A stretch of DNA of 33,373 bases from Teichococcus vastitatis (GTDB lineage: Bacteria; Pseudomonadota; Alphaproteobacteria; Acetobacterales; Acetobacteraceae): contig NZ_QXGS01000031.1 of NCBI RefSeq assembly GCF_003604215.1, positions 1 through 33,373 of the forward strand. The letters run 5' to 3'. Positions 8,973 through 17,698 of the stretch are shown here, piece by piece. The notes under the pieces were generated by a model. It worked only from the letters and a program-made list of their open reading frames with translations, did not search any database and was not told the DNA's origin. Within the stretch, counting starts at the first letter, position 1. Each line of letters begins with the position of its first letter. Both the position numbers and the translations under genes were made by a program.

Positions 8973-10793
8973 ATGTTCCTATGCGGAATGCCTGCGGGAC
9001 AAACCGCATCCGGAGAAGAGGCTCGTCTTGCGGCACTTCACCAACTGAACCTCCTCGATACGCCGCCGAGCGAAAGTTTCGACCGCGTCACGCGCATGGC
9101 AGCGAAGATCTTCGATCTGCCGATCGCGGCCGTCTCCTTGACCGATCGGGACCGCCAATGGTTCAAGTCGCGCATCGGCGTGGATCACAGCTCCATTCCG
9201 CGCGAGAAGGCACCCTGTGGCGAGGTGACAGACACAGGCGACCTCCTGATCATTCCTGACCTGGCCGCCGATGCCTGCTACGCTTCCAGCCTGCTCGGGC
9301 AAAACGGGATCCGCTTCTACGCCGGAGCTCCGCTCACCACCCGCGATGGATACGTGTTAGGAGCCTTGTGTGTGCTGGGCACCGAGGCCAGAGCGGTTGC
9401 CGCTGACGAAGTCGATGCGCTGTGCGACTTGGCTGCCATGGTGATGTCGCAAATCGAGCTCCAGCATGCCTTCGGACGTGTGGATCCGCTCAGCGGGCTG
9501 CCGAATCGCAGCCAGCTGATGGAGGATCTGGGCGATCTTGCCCTCGACAAGGCGGGAACCGCGCGTTTCGCCGTGATGGTGGATCTCGGCCAAAGCCACG
9601 ACATCGAGAGCATATCCCGCATTATCGGCAGTACGCCCATCGACCAGCTCGTTCGGGATGCCGCCGGCATCCTGCGGACCATTCTCGGGCAAGATTGCAA
9701 CATCTACCACGTCGCGACAACCAAGTTTGTGTTTCTGTCTCCTCCGGATGTCGGAGAAGCGGCTTATCTGGACTTCCTGTCCGCTGCCTTGCAGGCGACG
9801 CGGAAGGGGGAGAACTCCGCCATCGGCATCACCACCGCCTTCGGCGTCGTGCCGCTTGTGCATGGCAAGACGGACTGCACGGACATGCTGCGGGCGCTGA
9901 ACAGCGCCGCCTATGAGGCCCATTTCACGGCCTCCTCCATCAGCGTCTATTCGGATGCCATGGACGAAATCCACCGCCGTCGATTCCGCCTGCTCAGGGA
10001 TTTCGAAGACGCCTTGCAGGCCGGGGATCAGTTGCGCATCGTTTATCAGCCTCGCGTGGGGCTGAGTGATCGGATCTGCGAGGGGGCCGAAGCACTCCTG
10101 CGCTGGCGGCACCCGCAATTCGGCGACGTGCCGCCCGGCGAGTTCATCCCCATCGTCGAGCGGTCTTGCTTCGGAAAGGCCTTGACGACCTTCGTGCTCG
10201 TCTCCGCGCTGAAGCAGCTTCGGGCGTGGAAGCAGGCGGGCTTGAACTTACAATTGTCGGTCAACGTCTCGGCCTGCAATCTCAGCGAGGAAGATTTCGC
10301 CGGGGAGGTCGCATCGGCTCTCGCGGAGCACCAGGTCACAGCCGAAGCCCTGGAACTCGAAGTCACCGAAAGCGCTGTCATGCGCGACACCCGCATCGCG
10401 CTCAAGCATCTGCACGCCCTGTCCAGGATGGGCATCAGCCTTGCCATCGATGATTTCGGCACCGGCTACAGCAGCCTTGCCTATCTGCAGCAGCTTCCCG
10501 CCCAGATCGTCAAGATTGATCAGGCTTTCATTCGCAATCTGGGAAAGGGTGAGCGCGAGCGGACGCTCGTGCGGTCGATGATCTCCCTCTCACACGACCT
10601 TGGCTACCGCGTCGTCGCCGAAGGCGTCGAAACCGGTCCTGAGGCCGATGTTCTGCAGGACATGGGCTGCGATGAGGCACAGGGCTACTTCTTTGCCCGG
10701 CCCCTGGAGGTGGAAGCCTTTGAACGCTGGCTGGCCACGCACCGCAGACCTGCATCGGGATGCGGTGCGGCGGATCAGACAATCAACGAGTGA
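8973..10793 (+). CDS. GAF / degenerate GGDEF / EAL protein, predicted c-di-GMP phosphodiesterase
   Basis: A 606-aa soluble signalling protein. The first 160 residues or so form a GAF domain (EEARLAALHQLNLLDTPPSESFDRVTRMAAKIFDLPIAAVSL...). Next is a GGDEF-type domain starting DPLSGLPNRSQL, whose active-site loop reads YHVATTKFVFL instead of GGDEF, so it should not make c-di-GMP. The C-terminal EAL domain keeps the catalytic set: EGAEALLRW, SVNVSACNL, LEVTES, IDDFGTGYSSL, VKIDQAFI, AEGVET and QGYFFARPL, so hydrolysis of c-di-GMP is predicted. ATG 8973 is preferred (AGGGTGAG upstream); an in-frame ATG at 8763 would add 70 residues of uncharacteristic sequence, and ATG 8988 is also possible. The 8674-8972 gap to the divergent chemoreceptor holds no other gene I can support. 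Confidence 0.92.
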   Translation: MFLCGMPAGQTASGEEARLAALHQLNLLDTPPSESFDRVTRMAAKIFDLPIAAVSLTDRDRQWFKSRIGVDHSSIPREKAPCGEVTDTGDLLIIPDLAADACYASSLLGQNGIRFYAGAPLTTRDGYVLGALCVLGTEARAVAADEVDALCDLAAMVMSQIELQHAFGRVDPLSGLPNRSQLMEDLGDLALDKAGTARFAVMVDLGQSHDIESISRIIGSTPIDQLVRDAAGILRTILGQDCNIYHVATTKFVFLSPPDVGEAAYLDFLSAALQATRKGENSAIGITTAFGVVPLVHGKTDCTDMLRALNSAAYEAHFTASSISVYSDAMDEIHRRRFRLLRDFEDALQAGDQLRIVYQPRVGLSDRICEGAEALLRWRHPQFGDVPPGEFIPIVERSCFGKALTTFVLVSALKQLRAWKQAGLNLQLSVNVSACNLSEEDFAGEVASALAEHQVTAEALELEVTESAVMRDTRIALKHLHALSRMGISLAIDDFGTGYSSLAYLQQLPAQIVKIDQAFIRNLGKGERERTLVRSMISLSHDLGYRVVAEGVETGPEADVLQDMGCDEAQGYFFARPLEVEAFERWLATHRRPASGCGAADQTINE

Positions 10794-10915
10794 GTTGAAG
10801 GCCTGGCGGATGCCGCTGGAGCGATCCAGGCGAGAAAGCGCGCGATGATCGTCCACCCCTGCTGCTTCCCTCATCAGCCGGGATCCATCCCGAGGCCCGA
10901 ATCCGGGCAGCGCCT

Positions 10916-11338
10916 TTATCCAGCGCCACGTCCACTCGGGGCTGCCGCCTTGGAGGGTGCCAGCAGCAGAAGCCTGCCGTGCTGCACACCGCGCTCGGCT
11001 TTCACGACATTCGCGAAGTGGCGGATCGTGGACGCGTTTCCGCGCAGCACCGCCACTTCCAGGCAGGCGTGATCGTCCAGGTGCACGTGCAGGGTTGCCA
11101 CAGACAGATCATGGTGGTCATGAAAGGACTCCGTCAGGCGGCCCGGCAGGTCACGGCGGTGGTGATCGTAGACGTAGGCCAGGGCTGCTGCGCAGGGTCC
11201 GGTCGTCTGCCGCGCATCCGCTTCCTGCTGCAGGCCGGCCCGCACGAGGTCGCGCACGGCTTCCGAGCGGTTCGCATAGCCGAGCCCGTCGACCTCCCGC
11301 AGCAGGGCATCGTCGAGGGTGATGGTGATGCGCTGCAT
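10916..11338 (-). CDS. nikR: NikR, nickel-responsive ribbon-helix-helix repressor
   Basis: A 140-aa regulator that represses nickel uptake when nickel is replete. The N-terminal ribbon-helix-helix is MQRITITLDDALLREVDGLGYANRSEAVRDLVR. The C-terminal ACT-like metal domain contains YDHHRRDLPGRLTESFHDHHDLSVATLHVHLDDHACLEVAVLRG. It preserves the nickel ligands known from E. coli NikR: the histidine of the HDHHDLS block, both histidines of HVH, and the cysteine of ACLEV. The start at 11338 gives the canonical MQRITITLDD; the five residues further upstream are not needed. It is divergent from nikABCDE, with a NikR-type operator between the two starts, so it probably regulates both. The last residues (PSKAAAPSGRGAG) are a flexible tail beyond the usual family end. 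Confidence 0.95.
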   Translation of the reverse strand: MQRITITLDDALLREVDGLGYANRSEAVRDLVRAGLQQEADARQTTGPCAAALAYVYDHHRRDLPGRLTESFHDHHDLSVATLHVHLDDHACLEVAVLRGNASTIRHFANVVKAERGVQHGRLLLLAPSKAAAPSGRGAG

Positions 11339-11377
11339 GGATCTCCTTAGCACGCATCGCCCTCGGCGACGCGGTTG

Positions 11378-11405
11378 ATATGATGTTTTGATGCCTTTAT
11401 CATAC
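11378..11405. promoter_or_regulatory. NikR operator (GTATGA-N16-TCATAC type)
   Basis: ATATGA at 11378-11383 and TCATAC at 11400-11405 are separated by exactly 16 bases, matching the NikR consensus GTATGA-N16-TCATAC with a single mismatch in the left half. It lies 40 bp from the nikR start and 15 bp from the nikA start, so one bound NikR tetramer could repress both directions. Confidence 0.85.
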
Positions 11406-11419
11406 TGACGGGATCAGGG

Positions 11420-12997
11420 ATGGGGAATAACATGCTGCGCAGGTCACTGCTGCACCTCGCGCCAGGAGTCGCAGGTCTGGCGATGCTCCCCGCGCCGTCC
11501 GCTCTGGCAGATAGGAAGCGGCTGACCTTCTCCTGGCCCAGCAATGCCGGCCCGCTGCATCCGCATCTCTACTCGCCCAACCAGATGTACGCCCACTCCA
11601 TGCTCTATGAGCCGTTGGTCCGGTATGGCGAAGGAGGGCAGATCCTGCCTGCCCTGGCCACGGCCTGGGCGATCGAAGCGGATGGTCGCGCCTGGCGTTT
11701 CACCCTGCGCCGGGACGTTCGCTTCGCCGACGGCACGCCGTTCGACGCCGCAGCCGTCGTGGCGAATGTCGACGCCATGCTCGGCAATCGGGCACGGCAC
11801 GCCTGGCTGGAGCTGGTCAACCAGATCGAAGGTGCCGAGGCGCTGGACCCTGGCACTGTCCGGCTGCGGCTGGCGAAGCCTTATTATCCGACATTGCTGG
11901 AACTCTCCCTTCCCCGTCCCCTGCGTTTCGCCTCTCCCGCGGCCCTGCGGCCGGACGGCAGCCTGGCCGCGCCGATCGGCACCGGTCCCTGGGTGCTGGC
12001 CGAGACATCGCGCGGGCAGCATGACCTGTTCCGCCGTAACGAGGGCTATTGGGGCGAACAGCCGGCGCTGCGGGAGGTGCTGGTCCGCGTGCTGGGTGAC
12101 AGCAATGCGCGGGCGCTGGCGCTGGAGACGGGCGAGATCGACCTGATCTACGGCACCGACCAGGTCGACGCCGATACCTTCCGCCGCTTCACAGCCGACG
12201 CGCGGTTCACCACTGCCATTTCTCCACCCATCGGCACGCGGTTGCTGGCGCTGAACTCCGCACGCTTCCCAACGGATGATCTGGCGGTCCGGCAGGCCAT
12301 CGCCCAAGCCGTCGATCGTGCCGCGCTGGTCCGCCACATCCTGCTGGACACCGAGCCCGCGGCCGAGACCCTGTTCGCCGAAACCTTTCCCTATGTCGGG
12401 CTTGGTCTCCGCGCCCCAGCCTTCGATGGCGCAGCGGCGGCGGCCCGGCTCGATGCGGCTGGATGGCGGCGGCCGGCCGGTGGCCGCGTGCGGATGCGCG
12501 ATGGGCAGGAACTGGCGCTGGACATGTGCTTCACCGGCACTGATGCCCTGCAGAAGGCCATCTCGGAGGCTGTGCAGGGCGACCTCTCGCGCATCGGCAT
12601 CGCTGTGCGGCTGGTGGGCGAGGATGCGAGCACCTATGTCGGCCGCCAGCGCTCCGGCGATTTCGGCATGATCTTCGGCGACACCTGGGGCGCGCCCTAT
12701 GACCCGCACGCCTTCATGAGTTCCATGCGCGCACCGTCCCACGCCGATTTCCAGGCACAGCGCGGCCTGCCCATGAAAGCCGAGATCGACCGCCGTATCG
12801 GCGCCGTTCTGATCTCCACGGAAGAGGCGCAGCGAGCCGCGGAGTACCGCTGGTTGCTGACGACGCTGCATGAACAGGCCGTGTATTTTCCCGTCTCCTT
12901 CCTCACCAACAAGGTGGTTCACCGCCCGGCCCTGGGCCGGGTGCCCTTCGGCGACACGCGCAACGACATCCCCTTCGCGCAGATCGGCCGGGGTTGA
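11420..12997 (+). CDS. nikA: NikA, periplasmic nickel-binding protein of the ABC importer
   Basis: A 525-aa SBP family 5 protein that captures nickel (as a small-ligand complex) in the periplasm and delivers it to NikBC. A signal peptide is visible (MLRRSLLHLAPGVAGLAMLPAPSALA, likely cleaved after ALA). Diagnostic NikA segments include GPLHPHLYSPNQMYAHSMLYEPLVRY, RHAWLELVNQIEGAEAL, APIGTGPWVL, and WGAPYDPHAFMSSMRAPSHADFQAQ, which aligns with the region carrying the ligand His in E. coli NikA. These distinguish it from generic dipeptide-binding proteins. ATG 11420 has GGGA upstream; ATG 11432, preceded by GGGGA, is an equally good start. The stop overlaps or abuts nikB. Confidence 0.95.
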   Translation: MGNNMLRRSLLHLAPGVAGLAMLPAPSALADRKRLTFSWPSNAGPLHPHLYSPNQMYAHSMLYEPLVRYGEGGQILPALATAWAIEADGRAWRFTLRRDVRFADGTPFDAAAVVANVDAMLGNRARHAWLELVNQIEGAEALDPGTVRLRLAKPYYPTLLELSLPRPLRFASPAALRPDGSLAAPIGTGPWVLAETSRGQHDLFRRNEGYWGEQPALREVLVRVLGDSNARALALETGEIDLIYGTDQVDADTFRRFTADARFTTAISPPIGTRLLALNSARFPTDDLAVRQAIAQAVDRAALVRHILLDTEPAAETLFAETFPYVGLGLRAPAFDGAAAAARLDAAGWRRPAGGRVRMRDGQELALDMCFTGTDALQKAISEAVQGDLSRIGIAVRLVGEDASTYVGRQRSGDFGMIFGDTWGAPYDPHAFMSSMRAPSHADFQAQRGLPMKAEIDRRIGAVLISTEEAQRAAEYRWLLTTLHEQAVYFPVSFLTNKVVHRPALGRVPFGDTRNDIPFAQIGRG

Positions 12998-12999
12998 CG

Positions 13000-13938
13000 G
13001 TGCTCGGATTCGCCCTGCGGCGGCTGGCGACGCTGCTGCCCCTGCTTCTGCTCGTTTCCTTCGGCTTCTTCGCCATGCTGCGTCTGGGCCGGGGCGACCC
13101 GGCACTCGATTATCTGAGGCTGGCGCAGATCCCGCCCACCGATGCCGCCCTGGCCCTGGCACGGCAGGAGCTGGGGCTCGACCGTACGATCCTGCTGCAA
13201 TTCGCCAGCTGGCTTGGTGGCGCGGTACAGGGCGACCTCGGCATCTCCTGGTTCACGCATCGACCGGTGACGGAAGAGATCGCGCATTACCTGCCTGCCA
13301 CCCTGCAGCTGGCCGGCACGGCCATGCTGGTCACCATTCTGGTCGGAGTGCCGCTGGGCATCTGGGCTGCGATGAACCGCGACCGCTGGCCGGATCACCT
13401 CACGCGGGTCATGACCTTTCTTGGCGTCTCCGTCCCGAATTTCTGGCTGGGTTTCCTGTTGGTGCTGCTGTTTGCCGTCACGCTGGGCTGGCTGCCCGCC
13501 ATTGGACGGGACGGGCTGTCCAGCATCCTCCTCCCGGCACTGGCCACCGCGGCCATGTCGGCCAGCGTCATGCTGCGGCTGGTGCGCGCATCCGTGCTCG
13601 GCGTGCTGGGGGAGGCACACCTGCGCTTCGCCCGCGCCCGCGGCTTGCCCGCCCGCACCCTGCTCGGCCGCCATATCGTGCTGAATGCCATGGTGCCGCC
13701 TTTGACCGCCATCGGCCTGCACCTGGGGGAGCTGATGGGCGGCGCCATGGTGGTGGAAACCGTGTTCGGCTGGCCCGGTCTGGGGCGCTACGCCCTGCAG
13801 GCCATCGGCAACCGCGACTATCCCGTGCTGCAGGGCTTCGTGGTGGTGATGACCGCTGTTTTCGTGCTGTGCAACCTGCTGGTGGATTTGATCTATGCCT
13901 GGCTGGACCCGCGCATCCGGCTGGAACGCGCGGCATGA
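13000..13938 (+). CDS. nikB: NikB, nickel ABC importer permease
   Basis: A 312-aa inner-membrane permease with about six hydrophobic helices, pairing with NikC. GTG 13000 gives VLGFALRRLATLLPLLLLVSFGFF, which aligns with the start of E. coli NikB; a TTG at 12994 overlapping the nikA stop would add two residues. Family-specific blocks are MLRLGRGDPALDYLRLAQIPPT, LPATLQLAGTAML, GVSVPNFWLGFLLVLLF, the EAA-type loop ARARGLPARTLLGRHIVLNA contacting the ATPases, GELMGGAMVVETVFGWPGLGRYA, and NLLVDLIYAWLDPRIR. It overlaps nikC by ATGA. Confidence 0.95.
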   Translation: MLGFALRRLATLLPLLLLVSFGFFAMLRLGRGDPALDYLRLAQIPPTDAALALARQELGLDRTILLQFASWLGGAVQGDLGISWFTHRPVTEEIAHYLPATLQLAGTAMLVTILVGVPLGIWAAMNRDRWPDHLTRVMTFLGVSVPNFWLGFLLVLLFAVTLGWLPAIGRDGLSSILLPALATAAMSASVMLRLVRASVLGVLGEAHLRFARARGLPARTLLGRHIVLNAMVPPLTAIGLHLGELMGGAMVVETVFGWPGLGRYALQAIGNRDYPVLQGFVVVMTAVFVLCNLLVDLIYAWLDPRIRLERAA

Positions 13939-14750
13939 GGCGGCTCCTCGTGCCGCTGGCGACGGGCCTGGTGGCGCTGATGCTCGGCGCCGCCATTCTG
14001 GCGCCATGGATCGCGCCCCATGATCCTACGCTGACCAACCTGTCCCAGCGCTTGCTGCCGCCGGCGGCCGGACACTGGCTGGGCACCGACCATCTGGGGC
14101 GGGATCTGCTGTCGCGGCTGCTCTGGGGCGCCAGGGCCTCTCTCGCCGCGGTCACGGCCATCCTGCTGATGGTGCTGACGCTGGGCTGCACCGTGGGCAT
14201 GATGGCCGGGCTGCTCGGCGGCGTGGTGGACGCGGTGCTGATGCGCATTTGCGACGCCTTCATGACCGTGCCCACGCTGGTGCTGGCGCTGTTCATGATC
14301 GGGGCGCTGGGCACCGGGCTGACCAATGTTGTGATCGCCATCGCGCTCTCACACTGGGCCTGGTACGCGCGGCTGGTGCGCGGCGTCACGCTGTCCCTGC
14401 GCAGCCAGGACTATGTCACCGCGGCACAGGTGGCGGGACTGTCTCGCCTGGCGATCATGCGGCGGCACCTGCTGCCGGCCTTGGCCGGGCCGCTGGCGGT
14501 GCTGGCGAGCCTCGATCTCGGCCACTGGATGCTGCATGTGGCGGGCTTGTCCTTTCTCGGGCTGGGATTGGCGCCGCCTGCCGCCGAATGGGGCATCATG
14601 ATCAACGACGCCCGCCCCTTTTTCCGCACTGCGCCGATGCTGGTGGTGCTGCCCGGAACCGCCATCCTGCTGACGGTGGTCGGCTTCAACCTGCTGGGCG
14701 ACGCCCTGCGGGACCGGCTGGATCCCACGATGCCGGACCACGTGCATTGA
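13935..14750 (+). CDS. nikC: NikC, nickel ABC importer permease
   Basis: A 271-aa second permease of the nickel importer, with an N-terminal membrane segment (LLVPLATGLVALMLGAAILAPW) and the short periplasmic HWLGTDHLGRDLLSRLLWGARASL block typical of NikC/DppC/OppC proteins. The cytoplasmic coupling loop is AAQVAGLSRLAIMRRHLLPALAGP. It ends VGFNLLGDALRDRLDPTM, a typical end for this family. The ATG at 13935 overlaps the nikB stop, giving strict translational coupling. The longer open frame starting inside nikA is spurious. Confidence 0.94.
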   Translation: MRRLLVPLATGLVALMLGAAILAPWIAPHDPTLTNLSQRLLPPAAGHWLGTDHLGRDLLSRLLWGARASLAAVTAILLMVLTLGCTVGMMAGLLGGVVDAVLMRICDAFMTVPTLVLALFMIGALGTGLTNVVIAIALSHWAWYARLVRGVTLSLRSQDYVTAAQVAGLSRLAIMRRHLLPALAGPLAVLASLDLGHWMLHVAGLSFLGLGLAPPAAEWGIMINDARPFFRTAPMLVVLPGTAILLTVVGFNLLGDALRDRLDPTMPDHVH

Positions 14751-15508
14751 GCGCGCGCAGCCTTTCCGTGGGCGGCCTGCATCTGGCCGCCGAGGGACAC
14801 CTGCTGGTGCAGGGGGTCAGCTTCACGCTGCGGCGCGGCCGGGTGCTGGGGCTGGTCGGCACCAGCGGCAGCGGCAAGAGCCTGACGACGCTGGCCCTGT
14901 TGAACCTGCTGCCGCCCGGCGTGCGGCAGGTGGCCGGAATGGTGGCGTTGGACAACGCCCCAGTTGAGCGCGCAGCCCTGCGGGGCAGAACCGTCGGACT
15001 GGTGCAGCAGGCGCCGCGTGGCGGCTTTAACCCGCTGGTCACCATCGGCCGGCATTTCCTCGAAACCCTGGCTTGCGAAGGCGTCCGCGGCGCTGCGGCG
15101 CGCGACCGGATGCAGGACCTGCTGCGGGACGTCGGGTTCGGGGAGCCAGGCGCGATTACCAGGCTGTATCCTTCGCAACTCAGCGGCGGCATGTTGCAGC
15201 GGGTGATGCTGGCCCTGGCGCTGTGCCGTGATCCCGACTTCCTGCTGGCGGATGAGCCGACAACCGATCTCGACCTCATCGTGCAGGCGCAGCTCCTGGA
15301 TCTGCTGGAGCGGCTGGTGGTCCGGCGCGGCCTGGGATTGCTGCTGGTGACGCACGACTTCTCCGTGATTGCACGGCTGGCGGATCAGGTGGTGGTGATG
15401 GATGCGGGTCGAGTGATTGAGCAGCAGCCGGTGCACGGCATCTTCGAGGACCCGGCCCACCCGCGCACCCAGGCGCTGCTCAGCGCCCATCTGGCCCTCT
15501 ACGCATGA
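14747..15508 (+). CDS. nikD: NikD, nickel ABC importer ATPase
   Basis: A 253-aa ABC ATPase. Walker A is GTSGSGKSLT, the Q-loop region is GLVQQAPRGGFNPLVTIG, the signature is LSGGMLQRVMLALAL, Walker B is FLLADEPTTDLD and the switch His is in LLVTHDF. GVRQVAG and SAHLALYA at the C-terminus match E. coli NikD and distinguish it from generic OppD. No ATG or GTG gives the right length; the TTG at 14747 overlapping the nikC stop (TTGA) yields a start 20 residues before LVQGVSFTL, matching the family. GTG 14769 is a shorter alternative. Confidence 0.92.
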   Translation: MSARSLSVGGLHLAAEGHLLVQGVSFTLRRGRVLGLVGTSGSGKSLTTLALLNLLPPGVRQVAGMVALDNAPVERAALRGRTVGLVQQAPRGGFNPLVTIGRHFLETLACEGVRGAAARDRMQDLLRDVGFGEPGAITRLYPSQLSGGMLQRVMLALALCRDPDFLLADEPTTDLDLIVQAQLLDLLERLVVRRGLGLLLVTHDFSVIARLADQVVVMDAGRVIEQQPVHGIFEDPAHPRTQALLSAHLALYA

Positions 15509-16386
15509 CACCCCCGGGCCTGAGCCTGCTGGAGCTGCGCGCAGTGTCGCACGGCTACCGCCAGGGCGGGCTGCTGTCCCGCCTCCTGGCACGGCCGGTG
15601 CTGCGCAATGCCTCCGTGCGCATCGCACCCGGCGAATGCGTCGCCCTGCTGGGCCCCACCGGCTCGGGCAAGAGCACGCTGGGCCGCCTAGCGCTGGGAC
15701 TGGAACGGCCCTGGGGAGGCGAGATTCTGCTGGATGGCGTGCCGTTGCTGGACCGCCGCGGCCGCATGCCGCCTGCCACCCGCCGCAGCATCCAGGCCGT
15801 GTTCCAGGACCCACACGGCGCCACCAGCCCCCGCCTCACGGCCTTCCAGGTCGTGGCCGAGCCGTTGCATGTCAGCCGTCTGGAACACACGCCGCTGCGG
15901 CAGCGTGTTGCGGCGCTGCTCGAGGATGTCGGCCTTCCTGCGACGCTGATGGACCGGCTGGCGCACCGGCTGAGCGGCGGACAATTGCAGCGCCTCTGCA
16001 TCGCCCGCGCCCTGGCGCCCGGTCCGCGCCTGGTGCTGCTGGACGAGGCCGTGAACAGCCTGGATCTAGAAAACCAGATGCGGGTGCTGGCTCTGCTGCG
16101 GGATCTGCGGCGACGGAATCATGTTGCCTACCTGTTCATCACGCACGACCTGCGGCTGGTCAGGGGCTTTGCCGATCGCTGCTACGTTATGCAGGATGGC
16201 CAGCCGATCGAGGTGGCGGACCCCTTCGGCACCGGTCCGGTGCCGCCTGCCATGGCGGCGTTGCGGGCGGCCATCCTGCCGGCCCGGCCCGGCCCGCGTC
16301 CGCTTCGGGCCCCGCCATCCGGCCAATGGCTGCCATCTTCAAGCCCATCCCCGACGCGAAGCGTGCTGGCGGTCGAGGGGGACTGA
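15505..16386 (+). CDS. nikE: NikE, nickel ABC importer ATPase
   Basis: A 293-aa second ABC ATPase that closes the importer. Walker A is GPTGSGKSTLGRLALGLE, the Q-loop is AVFQDPHGATSPRLT, the signature is LSGGQLQRLCIARALA, Walker B is LVLLDEAVNSLDLE (an EAVSNLD-like motif characteristic of NikE) and the switch is FITHDLRLVRGF. The ATG at 15505 overlaps the nikD stop. The C-terminal 40 residues, rich in Pro/Arg/Ser, extend a little beyond E. coli NikE. No nickel enzyme (urease, hydrogenase) is in the window, so the metal's destination lies elsewhere. Confidence 0.94.
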   Translation: MTPPGLSLLELRAVSHGYRQGGLLSRLLARPVLRNASVRIAPGECVALLGPTGSGKSTLGRLALGLERPWGGEILLDGVPLLDRRGRMPPATRRSIQAVFQDPHGATSPRLTAFQVVAEPLHVSRLEHTPLRQRVAALLEDVGLPATLMDRLAHRLSGGQLQRLCIARALAPGPRLVLLDEAVNSLDLENQMRVLALLRDLRRRNHVAYLFITHDLRLVRGFADRCYVMQDGQPIEVADPFGTGPVPPAMAALRAAILPARPGPRPLRAPPSGQWLPSSSPSPTRSVLAVEGD

Positions 16387-16702
16387 AAACATGTTCAGTG
16401 TCGCGGTACAGCTGGCCGCTGTGCTGTGAGGGAGTGCCATGGCGTCAGCCCGGCCACCATCCAGAAGCCTGCTTCCGGCAGCGGGCGCTTCGGCGTCCCG
16501 GCGGTGGTGCGCGCCTCGGGTGGGGATGGGCGCCAGATGGGGTCCATTAGGGCGATGCAGACGCCTCAATGGACCAGGATAGCGTACCCGTCCCGGCGGC
16601 TGCTGAGCGCGCACGTCTCCGCCTTCCTCGACCATCCGAAGAACGCTTTCCCAAACGGGACCCCTAACGAGCTGGCGGCCCATATCAGAAATCCGGCGAT
16701 GA
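16387..16702. other. Gene-free stretch after nikE
   Basis: About 315 bases between the convergent nikE and the LysR gene. Short open frames exist on both strands, but none has a recognisable domain. A weak hairpin (ACAGC-TGGCC-GCTGT) follows nikE at about 16408-16422 without a T-run. I see no RNA gene and no clear terminator. Confidence 0.5.
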
Positions 16703-17605
16703 TCAGCTTGCTGAACTTCGGATGAAGTCGATGAAGGCCCGGAGCGGCGCGGGCACCAACCGCCGCCCGGGATAATAGAGGAACGGCCCGGAGAAGGCCT
16801 GCCACCATGGCTCCAGGATCGGCTCCAGCGCGCCGCGGTCGAGATAGGGACGGAGCCAGTCCTCGAAGAGATAGATGATTCCCGTGCCTCCGACCGCCGC
16901 GTCCACCGCAAGGTCGGTCGCGGCCCCGATCCCCACCAGCAGGGGCCCCTTGGGCTCCACCCGCACCAGCTCGCTCCCGCGTTCGAACTCCCACGCCATC
17001 ATCGCGCCGCTGCTGAAGCGGCCGCGCAGGCAGGCATGGCCGAGCAGCTCGCGCGGATGCCCCGGCCGGCCGTGGCTGCGCAGATAGGCCGGGGAGGCCG
17101 CCAGGGCGTAGCGCTGCACCCGCGGCCCGATCGGCACCGCGATCATGTCCTGCTCCAGCCGCTCGTCATAGCGGATGCCTGCATCGCATCCGGCGCTCAG
17201 CAGATCCACGAAGCTGTCGTCCGCCATCACCTCCAGCCGGATGTCCGGATAGGCCGCGAGGAATGGCGGCACGATGCGCGGCAGCACCAGCCGTGCCGCG
17301 CTGACCGGCACGTTGAGCCGGAGCGTGCCCGCCGGCCGGTCGCGAAACCCGTTCACCACATCAAGCGCCGCCTGCACCTCACCGAGTGCCGGGCCCAGCC
17401 GCTCCAGCAGACGCGCCCCCGCCTCCGTCGGCACGACGCTGCGCGTCGTCCGGTGCAGCAGTCTCACGCCCAGCCTGGCCTCGAGCCGGCGCACCGCCTC
17501 GCTCACCCCCGAGGCACTGGCGCCGATGGCGCGTGCCCCGTCCCGGAAGCCTCCAGCCCTCGCCACGGCAAGAAAAGCGTTCAGGTCACTGAGATCCGCC
17601 GCCAT
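16703..17605 (-). CDS. LysR-family transcriptional regulator, divergent from pdxI
   Basis: A 300-aa LysR-type regulator. The N-terminal winged helix-turn-helix reads DLNAFLAVARAGGFRDGARAIGASASGVSEAVRRLEARLGVRLLHRTTRSVVPTEAGARLLERL, followed by the linker helix and the effector-binding fold (GTLRLNVPVSAARLVLPRIVPPFLAAYPDIRLEVMADDSFVDLLSAGCDAGIRY). It belongs to the CrgA-like group that commonly sits beside oxidoreductases. It is divergent from the pyridoxal reductase gene with a 93-bp shared promoter region, so autoregulation and control of that gene are likely. The effector is unknown. It resembles the second LysR at 21.1 kb in both HTH wing and effector domain, suggesting paralogy. Confidence 0.93.
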   Translation of the reverse strand: MAADLSDLNAFLAVARAGGFRDGARAIGASASGVSEAVRRLEARLGVRLLHRTTRSVVPTEAGARLLERLGPALGEVQAALDVVNGFRDRPAGTLRLNVPVSAARLVLPRIVPPFLAAYPDIRLEVMADDSFVDLLSAGCDAGIRYDERLEQDMIAVPIGPRVQRYALAASPAYLRSHGRPGHPRELLGHACLRGRFSSGAMMAWEFERGSELVRVEPKGPLLVGIGAATDLAVDAAVGGTGIIYLFEDWLRPYLDRGALEPILEPWWQAFSGPFLYYPGRRLVPAPLRAFIDFIRSSAS

Positions 17606-17698
17606 TGTTCGCCATCCCGCACGGCCCGTGCGGATTGTGCCCCGTTACGCCCCAAAGCCCAAGGGCCTAGCTTCGGGCCGTTCCAAAGGAGAACGACC

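Noticed and set aside
11444-13162. 572-codon minus-strand frame opposite nikA
   Set aside because: Antisense shadow; nikA is unambiguous on the plus strand.
16339-16911. Minus-strand frame spanning the end of the LysR gene and the gap
   Set aside because: Arg/Ser/Pro-rich noise in a frame different from the LysR gene.
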